The notes beneath the pieces are model-generated. The model did no database searches. It was not told the DNA's origin and saw only the letters and a program-made list of their open reading frames with translations. From NCBI GenBank assembly GCA_964412395.1, contig CAYPOY010000288.1, positions 1 to 6,896 of the forward strand: a stretch of DNA of 6,896 nucleotides. Direction: 5' to 3'. The DNA comes from CAYPOY01 sp964412395. GTDB lineage: Bacteria; Chloroflexota; Anaerolineae; B4-G1. This document shows positions 1 through 6,781 of this stretch, in pieces. A program made the translations under genes and the position numbers. Position 1 is the first letter of the stretch. Each line of letters opens with the position of its first letter.

Positions 1-686
1 TGCACAGCAGTGGATGTCTGAGCACAGAACAAAGGTTCTGTACGGTAGAGAAATCTAGACAAGCGTTCCAGTGCTTTAGGGAGCGGCTTTGTCCAGGCAC
101 GCGACGTACCCACCCCGTCCTTGAGTGCCTTTTCTAACAGTGCTATCGCATCGGCTGCTGTAGTGTCCGCCGAAGCCGAGGCTGCAAGTCGCATCAACGT
201 CTCGGTGATCGCATTGGCGGACGCCTCCAGGGCCACCAATTCAGCCTGGCGGACATAGCAGGTGTTCTCAAAGACCTCCTTACCCATACCCAATTGGGTG
301 TCGGCGAAGAACAATCGCCCTTGAGACGCCTTCTTGAACTGGTTGGAAACATCCGATTCATCGGGGTAGGTCGTCAGCAAGGTGGCCGGTTTGGGGGCGA
401 ACGTGCGGGATACCTGGAACGTCTGCCCATCGTCGAGCGCATAGATCAGCGAGCCGGCATAGGGTGCGCTCTTGTCCCATGGGTGAAAAGTTGTCGCAAC
501 AGCACGTTTGGTAGCAGTCATCCGGCCTTCGCCCCAAAAACCGTAGAACAGTGACAGCATAGCCCGCTGCAACGTGGACTTGCCTGCCTCGTTGGGACCA
601 AAGATGAGATTGAAACCAGGGGCGAACCGAAACGTGTGGTTTACCAGCCGCCCAAAGCCGTCGAGGTGTATCTCAACCAATTTCAT
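1..686 (-). CDS. SbcC/YhaN-type SMC-like AAA ATPase, N-terminal part (truncated by the window edge)
   Basis: An open frame of 228 codons from the ATG at 686 runs off the window without a stop. It begins MKLVEIHLDGFGRL, followed by Walker A GPNEAGKST (30-38), the FHPWDKSAPYAGSL segment (67-80), strand and loop DDGQTFQVSRTF and a Q-loop region YVRQAEL (144-150, Gln147). This is the canonical N-lobe of Rad50/SbcC/YhaN ATPases, which clamp DNA and power the nuclease subunit. The coiled coil and the C-terminal Walker B/signature lobe would lie beyond the window. The start overlaps the nuclease stop by 14 bases. The KALKDGVGTSRAWTKPLPKALERL segment (187-209) is family-typical, but the last 20 or so residues (SRFLYRTEPLFCAQTSTAV) do not look like the expected start of a coiled coil, so the frame beyond about base 60 is doubtful. 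Full-length YhaN-like proteins are usually 800-1,200 residues. Confidence 0.88.
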   Translation of the reverse strand, partial: MKLVEIHLDGFGRLVNHTFRFAPGFNLIFGPNEAGKSTLQRAMLSLFYGFWGEGRMTATKRAVATTFHPWDKSAPYAGSLIYALDDGQTFQVSRTFAPKPATLLTTYPDESDVSNQFKKASQGRLFFADTQLGMGKEVFENTCYVRQAELVALEASANAITETLMRLAASASADTTAADAIALLEKALKDGVGTSRAWTKPLPKALERLSRFLYRTEPLFCAQTSTAV

Positions 687-1815
687 TGGGACGTACCTGC
701 TTTCCATCTAATACCTGCAGTGCGTAGTTGAGTGCGTTCAATACTTTGTGGCGCTCCTGGTCGCTGCTGGCGTTCTCCAGGCGCGCCTGGAAACGCCGCA
801 CCAACAGCCCGCGAACTGTCTGCTCTTGGGCCAATTGCTCCAGGTCGTAGGCCAGCGAAAGTCGAGTCTCGTAGCGAACGTGCGCTTTCGTCTCTACTCG
901 CCCGGCCAGTGCCTTGATGTCCAGATCAAAGTTCGGCAAACCCGTCAGCGTGACGTGGCACACCACACGCTCATCGTCGCTTCCCTGGACCATTTGCAAC
1001 GATTGCTCAATGCACGTCACTGCCTCATCAATCGAACTACAATCGGTCAGAGCCACACGCAGCGACAGGTAACGCCACTGGCTGATGGGGATCAACTCAG
1101 GCGTGCAGACTCCATCCTGGATGGTCAACAGCACTACTTGGTGAGCGCTGTCCGCTTCCCCTGGAGCGAGGGGTTCGGGGCTACCGGGGTAGACGCAGCA
1201 GGGCGCGTCCTCTGGCCAAACGCGCCCATTATGTTGATGGCCTAGCAGCGCAAAGTCAAAACCGGCAGCACGCACAGTAGCTGCGTCCACCGAGAACAAA
1301 ACTTTATCTCCTGGCCCAGGTTGCTCAGCATCGGCGGCGTGTAGCAGGAGCAGATTGACACCCTCGTGGTTCACGTGGAAGTTGTCCAGTGTCCTGTGGC
1401 CTCGCGATGGGGGGCAAGCTGCGCCCCACAGGTGGATGCCGGGAGTCAGTTCCACCGCCGAAAGCCGTCCCTGGGAAAAGACGGTGACGTTCTCCGGCCA
1501 GCGGGTTAAGGCGTAGAGCGAGTCGTTAGTGTAAGGGTCATGCTCACCGGGGGCGATGAACACACGGATAGGGGCCAGCTTGGCGAATTGCTGCACCAGG
1601 AAGTCGGCGGTGTCTGGTAAGGCATAGTCCTGCTCATAGAGATCGCCAGCGATGGTCACGGCGTCTACCTGGCGCTCGCGGGCCAGGGTGAGAATGCGGC
1701 CCAGTGCCGCGCGGAGGTCGGCGCGGCGCCAGGTGCCAGCGGCGGCAGATAGACTGTCGGAGGCAAACGAGGCATCGAGGTGAAGGTCAGCGCAGTGCAG
1801 GACTCTACAAGCCAT
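673..1815 (-). CDS. SbcD/YhaO-type DNA repair exonuclease (calcineurin-like metallophosphoesterase)
   Basis: This 380-residue protein is predicted to be the Mn-dependent nuclease subunit of an SbcCD/Mre11-Rad50-like complex, nearer the YhaO branch. Phosphoesterase motifs appear in order: HCADLHLD (7-14, Asp10 and His12), AGDLYEQD (56-63, Asp58), GEHDPY (90-95), LLLLHAAD (155-162, His159) and LGHQHNGRVW (191-200, His193 and His195), then the family motif YPGSPEPLAPGE. The third motif is normally GNHD; here Asn is replaced by Glu91, a metal/phosphate-site position, so activity could be altered. The C-terminal 140 residues would be the capping domain and ATPase-binding tail. The ATG lies directly before the first beta strand, which fixes the start. 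GGAG sits only three bases upstream. The gene begins 8 bases after the small protein's stop and overlaps the next start by 14 bases, consistent with translation coupled to its ATPase partner. Sampled GC is higher than in the STAND genes upstream. Confidence 0.92.
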   Translation of the reverse strand: MACRVLHCADLHLDASFASDSLSAAAGTWRRADLRAALGRILTLARERQVDAVTIAGDLYEQDYALPDTADFLVQQFAKLAPIRVFIAPGEHDPYTNDSLYALTRWPENVTVFSQGRLSAVELTPGIHLWGAACPPSRGHRTLDNFHVNHEGVNLLLLHAADAEQPGPGDKVLFSVDAATVRAAGFDFALLGHQHNGRVWPEDAPCCVYPGSPEPLAPGEADSAHQVVLLTIQDGVCTPELIPISQWRYLSLRVALTDCSSIDEAVTCIEQSLQMVQGSDDERVVCHVTLTGLPNFDLDIKALAGRVETKAHVRYETRLSLAYDLEQLAQEQTVRGLLVRRFQARLENASSDQERHKVLNALNYALQVLDGKQVRPNEIG

Positions 1816-1823
1816 AGTCTCCG

Positions 1824-2420
1824 TTATCTCAGCGGGTTTTCGCCCTCTCCCAGCAAGGACTCCAACTGCCCGATGGCTCGCTCCTCTGAATCGACCTGAA
1901 TTACTAGGTGCATAGGGGTTTCACCGGGACCATACCGTGCCACACGCTTCTCCAACTCATGTAGATTACGCCTGTGAAGCTCTATTTCCTCCTGAAGCAC
2001 ATCTCGTTGTTTCTCAACTCTGTCTCTAACAGTCGGATGAAGCATCACACTGGTCAATGCACCAACCAGTGTTGGCACTCGGCTCTTGAACCACTCTTGC
2101 ACATAGCGCATAATGCCAAAATCAGGGTTCTCGTCTTGAAGCGCCTGTTCCAGATCGTCTATCTTATCCAGAGCATCTGTCTTCGTCCCAGGCGGTGCTT
2201 GGGTTGCCACCTCTCTGCGTAAGGTACCGAAAAGCGCGGTCAATGCGGTTTCAAGAGGCTGATAGTGAATAAAAACGTCACGGCCTGTCTTGACGACTTG
2301 AACGGTGCTATCATCCCCAATAACATTGCCGTCACCGGTAATTGCAATCCCACCTCGCCCAGCGGCCACGCCACCTGCTTGAGCAATAGCACCAGCACCG
2401 TGAATCTCTTCTTCAGTCAT
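1824..2420 (-). CDS. STAND-associated small protein with Gly/Asp/Asn-rich beta motif, helical segment and coiled coil
   Basis: I cannot name a family for this 198-residue soluble protein. Residues 8-52 are Gly-rich with alternating beta-prone residues (GGIAITGDGNVIGDD at 23-37, then STVQVVKTGRDVFIH). Such stretches often open small proteins beside bacterial NLR/STAND genes and resemble beta-solenoid or amyloid-signalling (RHIM-like) motifs. Residues 57-128 look helical: an acidic helix (KIDDLEQALQDENPD, 86-100), then FGIMRYVQEWFKSRVPTLVG and a hydrophobic stretch, VPTLVGALTSVML (115-127). Residues 130-162 form a probable coiled coil. The tail YGPGETPMHLVIQVDSEE...IGQLESLL recalls a recurrent fG..tPphl..ei...e..i..L module in Chloroflexota and cyanobacterial conflict proteins (from memory, not searched). 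There is no signal peptide. Its start overlaps the TPR stop (TAATG), suggesting coupled translation and a job as adaptor or effector for the upstream NLR-like pair. The ORF is secure; the role is inference. Confidence 0.75.
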   Translation of the reverse strand: MTEEEIHGAGAIAQAGGVAAGRGGIAITGDGNVIGDDSTVQVVKTGRDVFIHYQPLETALTALFGTLRREVATQAPPGTKTDALDKIDDLEQALQDENPDFGIMRYVQEWFKSRVPTLVGALTSVMLHPTVRDRVEKQRDVLQEEIELHRRNLHELEKRVARYGPGETPMHLVIQVDSEERAIGQLESLLGEGENPLR

Positions 2421-4052
2421 TATTCTAGCCTTTCGCCTTTCGAAGATTCCAGTGACCCTTCCTGCTCCAGTTGAGCCAAGCGCAATGCAACGCGCTCAGC
2501 ATCAGGAGATCCAATCTGCTGAAGAATAGTCAGGGAGCGAGTCAGGTACTCTTGGGCAGTATCATACTCTCCTCGGGCGTCGTAGATGAGACCAATGTTA
2601 TTGTAGGAGACCGCCAGTCCCGCCCGGTCACCTAATTCCTCCTGGAGGGCAACGCTCTTCTCGTACCACGCCAGCGCTGCTTCGTATTCCCCCCGGGCGT
2701 CATGAATGAGACCGATGTTGTTGTAGGAGGCCGCNNNNNNNNNNNNNNNNNNNNNNNNNNNNNNNNNNNNNNNNNNNNNNNNNNNNNNNNNNNNNNNNNN
2801 NNNNNNNNNNNNNNNNNNNNNNNNNNNNNNNNNNGGCGTCATGAATGAGACCGATGTTGTTGTAGGAGGCCGCTAGTCCCGCTCGGTCGCCCAGTTCCTC
2901 TTGGAGGGCGACGCTCTTCTCGTGCCACTCCAGTGCCGCTTCGTATTCCCCCCGGGCCTTATGGATAAGGCCAATGTTGTTGTAGGAGGTCGCTAGTCCC
3001 ACCCGGTCGCCCAATTCCTCCGTGAGTGCGATGCTCCTCTCATACCACTCCAGTGCCGCTTCGTATTCCCCCCAGGCATAGTGAACATTCGCAATATTGT
3101 GAAATACTGTCGCTAGACCCGCTATGTCTCCCAGTGCTTCCTGGATTTTAATGCTTCTGTCGTAACACTTCAAAGCAGATTCATAGTCTCCACGGGCATA
3201 ATAAATCAGGCCAATGTTGTTGTAGGAGGTCGCTAGTCCCGCTCGGTCGCCCAGCCTCTCTTGAATAGCTTTGCTTCTATTGTACCACTCTAGCGCAGAT
3301 TCATAATCTCCGCGCGCTCTGTAGATGAGACCAACGTTGTTGTATGAAGCTGCCAAACCGTGCTGGTCACCCAGCATTTCTTGAATTGCTATGCTTCTTT
3401 CATACCATTGCAGCGCAACTCCGTAGTCACCACGCGCATAGTGAATGTTGGCGATGTTGTTGTATGTCGCTGCTAACTCTGCCTGACTACCCAGCTTTTC
3501 CTTGAGTACCAGGGCTTGTTCATAGTACTGTAACGCTCCTTCATAGTCTCCTGACATCTGTGCTACGTTGCCCAAATTATGCAATGTGCTGGCGACACTG
3601 GCTTCGTCCCCTAGTACCTTCTTGAGAGAAAGGCTTTCCTGATACAAACGCTGCGCCTCGAAGAGGTTACCTGTGTCTTGAGCTAACATCCCTAGTTGAT
3701 GAAGCATCGCTGAGTATTCAGCTTGCATATCCAGTTCTTGGAGGACAGCACCGGCTTGTTCATACAAGCGGCGCGCATCTTTATAGTTTCCCTGCTTATG
3801 ATACACAGTGGCAAGATTTTGTTCAAAGATAGCCTCACTTCTCTTATCGCCTAGTTCTCGAGCAGCCTCAACCGCATATTCTAGGAATTGTCTCTGTTCA
3901 TTCCAATGCCCCTGCGTATCAAGAAACTCATTAAGTATCCAGACAAGGTCGATGACCATTGGCCATTCTTGCGCTTCATAGGCCCAATCAATGGCAGCTC
4001 TGAAATCAGCATGCGATGCCTCTAATGTCTTATGATCAATACTCATACTCAC
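2420..4052 (-). CDS. TPR-repeat protein, probable split-off sensor half of the NB-ARC protein (interrupted by assembly gap)
   Basis: This is a tetratricopeptide-repeat scaffold of 40-residue, kinesin-light-chain-like repeats with consensus YNNIGLIY.ARGDYE.AL.WYE.S...QE.LGD..GLA. Residues 1-74 form a degenerate helical region (DFRAAIDWAYEAQEWP... GHWNEQRQFLEYAVEAA) like the segment joining NB-ARC to TPRs in single-chain proteins. Eight full repeats follow (75-394), then 12 residues of a ninth, then 100 Ns. After the gap come two more repeats and a charged tail ending in SSKGERLE. The frame changes across the N run only because its length is arbitrary: a true gap of 120n-39 bases keeps frame and gives 497+40n residues. 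The GTG start overlaps the previous stop (GTGA) and has AAGGAG seven bases upstream. An in-frame ATG two codons later is possible but poorly spaced. The stop shares one base with the next start. The likely role is ligand recognition or protein-protein binding for the NB-ARC switch (inference). Confidence 0.85.
2492..3830 (-). repeat. 120-bp tandem repeat array encoding the TPRs
   Basis: The period is exactly 120 bases (40 codons) without slippage, visible from the recurring core encoding YNNIG (plus-strand ttgttgtaggagg) at about 2595, 2715, 2853, 2975, 3215 and so on. Eight full units lie above the gap and two below. Copies nearest the gap, at the 3' end of the gene, are most alike; those near the 5' end (3590-3830) are recognisable only as protein. 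This pattern fits recent unit duplication towards the C-terminus and copy-number variation between relatives. Confidence 0.9.
2735..2834. other. Assembly gap (exactly 100 N) inside the TPR array
   Basis: A run of exactly 100 Ns is the usual placeholder for a gap of unknown length. The 39 bases left of it (2696-2734) are identical to the 39 right of it (2835-2873), so the assembly broke in a near-identical tandem unit. Keeping the repeat phase requires a true gap of 81, 201, 321... bases, or a direct 39-base overlap merge of the two contigs. Any of these restores a single reading frame. Confidence 0.97.
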
Positions 4053-6781
4053 ACCGAAACTCCTTGTGCGCTCCGTGCAAGCTTGAGGAAATACCGCGCA
4101 TGGCGGTGGCGCAGGATATCTAATTCATCAGCTTGCATTGCCAGAGTTAATGCATAGTCTCTCAGCAGAGGGTGCAGATAATAGCGACTATCTTGGGAGC
4201 GAGAGAGCAATGACACTGTCACGAAATCATCCAGTGCTTCTGTGGTTCCCTGAATCTCATCATTCACAAGAGCAGCAACAGCATCGGATGTGAAGCCTCC
4301 TGCAAATACACTAATAGATCTGAATACACGCTTCTGGGGATCCGACAACCTGTCATAGCTGAGAGAGAAGGCCATCGTCACACTAGCGTCGGAGGATTCT
4401 GCCATTGGCAATTCAAGTTCCTCTAGCCGTTTACCTGTTTGCTTGAGTTTTCGTGCCAGGTCAGACAGTTCCCATCCTTCGCTTCGAGCAATCCGTCCAG
4501 CAATGTCCACAGCCAGAGGATGATAGCCGAGTAGCAGGCAAAGCTCTTGCGCGGCCTGGTCTTGTGTCAAAGACCGGTGATAGCCAAGAGCTTTTCGTAG
4601 CAGCGCCAGGGAAGATTCTGGAGTCAGCACATCAAGAGCAATGGCTTCACCGAGCCGTTCGAGTGTCGGAAAACGTCGACGGCTCGTAACCAATAATTGG
4701 CATTCGCGTGTCCCAGGTAATAGCAGATCAATGTCCTTTGTTGACCAACCCTCAATACCGTCCAGCACAAGAAGTGACCGTTTTGTGGCTAAGAGCGAAC
4801 GAATTTGGGAGGATACTTCTTCGAGTTCAATACTCACTAGTGTCTGTCCATAACCTGCAGCGATGTGCCGCAGGGCGGTATCCGGCGTCGTGTGTGCTCT
4901 CCCATCTATCCACAAAATACCATCAGGGAAGCTATCTCGCATTAGATGAGCGATTTCTGTTGCTAGGACAGTCTTGCCGATACCTCCCATTCCCGTAATT
5001 TGTACCACCTGTGATCGCGCTTCCAATGCCTGTGCAGCGGCTCTCAGTAGAGCCTCTCGATCTACAAAAGTTGTCAACCGCGGGGGAGCCTGAAACGGTA
5101 TGGACAAAGGGACGCCGCCAACCAAAGGCACTGATGTCTCCTCGGCCAGTCTTTTGCTGACCGCTTCAACGGGCCTTTCAGCAACAGCGAGAGGAGCTAC
5201 TCTGTGAGCTACAAACCAGTAGCCAAGAGTAAACTCTGGGTTGAACCAATATCGGTCTGGGCTGTCGGGATCAGGCTGAGTAAATACCTCTGCTGTTAGC
5301 ATCTGTTCCAGGAATCTATCAAAGTGACCCTCAATTTGTCTTTGCCAGTACCCACCTTGAATAGAGGCTTCTATCCGTTCTGGATCATAGAGATTCTTGC
5401 CATAGAACTCTCCTCTACCTTCAGCGTTTTTTAGCCATCTATCGGTCCGACGACGCAGATCATCTCTGACTTCGGAGGGCAAAGTGCCTGGAATTTGAGC
5501 GTTGACCGAGTGGACTGATGCAAACGCTCTCGGATATATCTCTTTGGTTGTTGGCCAGTCCAAGCATGGCTGCCTGTCCTGCCAAGCTACAAACGGAAGT
5601 AGTTGACGGAAGAATTCCCGCGGTATACCGTAGCAATGTAGTTTGAGATGCTCCAATAGCTCCGAAGGAAATTCCCCGCCAGTTGGCTCAACGATCAAGT
5701 TGCTTGCCAGTAGATCAAATTCATCTTCGTCATACAGGGGAACATAAACGATATCGGTGAACAAGCCGTAGAGAACATCCCCCTCGGGGCTTGCCCGTCC
5801 TAACCATTGGCTGGCGAATTCCTCACCGCCGATGAAGATGAACGTAGCATCACTGGTCAACAAGAGTTCCTTGAGAGACTTGAGGATTTCACGAGCAGTG
5901 GCGGGCTCAGTCTTGTCCAGTTCGTCAAACACAAAGACAACGTGAAGTCGGCGCTCAGTAACTCGCTCTACGATGTCGTGCAAGAAATCTCGACGTAACA
6001 GCCAACCCAAAAACTTCCACAGAGGAGGGAACCGGCGGGCTAGGGGCTGTTTTTCGAGATGTTTCTCCGTTACCCTTGCATAGGCCAAGTCGTTAATCAG
6101 CCGTGCCAGTTCTGCCTCTGCTATTTCGTCATCGTATTCAAGGTACTCCAGTGTGTTTATGGTTTGTCTTGCCTGTTCTTCCGACTGAGATTGAGTGTGA
6201 GTATGAGAATAGGTCCCGCTAAGACTGGCTCCCAGTTTGTTTAGCAGGGGTTGTGTTATGCCAGTCTCCTTTGAGACACCAGCTTCGATCTTCTTTTCCA
6301 CTGCGGTGGATTGCCCAATAACCGTTTTAAACGCTTCAGACGCCGCTTCAGAGACTTTGGCAGAAGTCTTTTGAAAGGCAGTATCCAATTCTGTTTGTAG
6401 TACGGATGGCAAACCAGAATACGCACCCATATCAACAACGGCTGCATAAAGCCGACGAATAACCCGTCGCAACAGCTTCTCGACTTTATCGTAATTCCGG
6501 GCCAGACTCAATCGGACAGGAATGAGCAAAGCGGGGGGATCTTGGGTAGAAAGCTTCTGGCAAGCTTCGGCAAGGGCAAAGTTGACGAAAGAGGTCTTGC
6601 CCACTCCTCGGTAACCGGTGACCAGGTAACTGCCGCGTAGATGACAGATTTCGTCTACCAGTCGGCCCAGCTCAGGCAAGTCTCTGGAAACAACTAGCCG
6701 TGCTGTCGGCCTGCCATCCAAGTGAGCCAAACAGTCCTCAAATTGCACTGGTTCAAGTTGCCAAGGTTTCAGTTTAAGCAT
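4049..6781 (-). CDS. Tandem P-loop STAND ATPase: N-terminal AAA/KAP-like NTPase fused to an NB-ARC domain
   Basis: This 910-residue cytoplasmic signal-transduction ATPase has two NTPase modules. Module 1 (about 45-420) shows Walker A GYRGVGKTS (56-64), Walker B VVFVFDELD (281-289) and a sensor-like strand ATFIFIGGEE (312-321). Its exact family (AAA_16-, Orc1- or KAP-like) is uncertain. A link of about 140 residues follows, possibly winged-helix. Module 2 is NB-ARC: entry motif TTFVDREALL (570-579), Walker A GMGGIGKT (597-604), Walker B SLLVLDGIE (669-677), LLVTSRRR (696-703), a GLPL-like LGYHPLAVDIAG (751-762), an ARC2/winged-helix segment (about 803-840) and MHD-like YYLHPLLRDYA (867-877, His870). 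NB-ARC proteins are ATP/ADP switches that oligomerise on sensing a trigger. No TIR, protease or nuclease domain is fused, so the effector is probably separate. An in-frame TGA lies three codons before this ATG and the next Met is residue 118, so the start is well supported, although the ribosome site is weak. The C-terminus (HRHARYFLKLAR) normally continues straight into TPRs, which here lie in the next gene. Confidence 0.9.
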   Translation of the reverse strand: MLKLKPWQLEPVQFEDCLAHLDGRPTARLVVSRDLPELGRLVDEICHLRGSYLVTGYRGVGKTSFVNFALAEACQKLSTQDPPALLIPVRLSLARNYDKVEKLLRRVIRRLYAAVVDMGAYSGLPSVLQTELDTAFQKTSAKVSEAASEAFKTVIGQSTAVEKKIEAGVSKETGITQPLLNKLGASLSGTYSHTHTQSQSEEQARQTINTLEYLEYDDEIAEAELARLINDLAYARVTEKHLEKQPLARRFPPLWKFLGWLLRRDFLHDIVERVTERRLHVVFVFDELDKTEPATAREILKSLKELLLTSDATFIFIGGEEFASQWLGRASPEGDVLYGLFTDIVYVPLYDEDEFDLLASNLIVEPTGGEFPSELLEHLKLHCYGIPREFFRQLLPFVAWQDRQPCLDWPTTKEIYPRAFASVHSVNAQIPGTLPSEVRDDLRRRTDRWLKNAEGRGEFYGKNLYDPERIEASIQGGYWQRQIEGHFDRFLEQMLTAEVFTQPDPDSPDRYWFNPEFTLGYWFVAHRVAPLAVAERPVEAVSKRLAEETSVPLVGGVPLSIPFQAPPRLTTFVDREALLRAAAQALEARSQVVQITGMGGIGKTVLATEIAHLMRDSFPDGILWIDGRAHTTPDTALRHIAAGYGQTLVSIELEEVSSQIRSLLATKRSLLVLDGIEGWSTKDIDLLLPGTRECQLLVTSRRRFPTLERLGEAIALDVLTPESSLALLRKALGYHRSLTQDQAAQELCLLLGYHPLAVDIAGRIARSEGWELSDLARKLKQTGKRLEELELPMAESSDASVTMAFSLSYDRLSDPQKRVFRSISVFAGGFTSDAVAALVNDEIQGTTEALDDFVTVSLLSRSQDSRYYLHPLLRDYALTLAMQADELDILRHRHARYFLKLARSAQGVSV
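4060..4065 (-). promoter_or_regulatory. Ribosome binding site AAGGAG for the TPR gene
   Basis: AAGGAG lies within the last codons of the upstream ATPase gene, seven bases before the GTG at 4052 and thirteen before the in-frame ATG at 4046. The spacing favours the GTG, giving the GTGA stop/start overlap typical of termination-reinitiation. Confidence 0.7.

Noticed and set aside
294..554. Plus-strand open frame of 86 codons
   Set aside because: It is antisense to the YhaN-like ATPase, which shows a clear Walker A and Q-loop region in the minus frame.
748..1245. Plus-strand open frame of 165 codons
   Set aside because: It lies antisense inside the nuclease gene, whose active-site motifs prove the minus frame. 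Its translation shows no domain.
2420..2842. A separate 140-residue TPR gene, with the upstream TPR gene ending at 2700
   Set aside because: Both ends are created by the arbitrary length of the 100-N run. Repeat phase shows one continuous gene.
2492..3830. CRISPR-like array because of regular repeats
   Set aside because: The 120-base period is fully coding, has no short repeat/unique spacer alternation and translates to TPRs.
6256..6447. Minus-strand 63-codon open frame
   Set aside because: It is out of frame inside the N-terminal NTPase gene, is Arg/Lys/Leu-rich and shows no motif.
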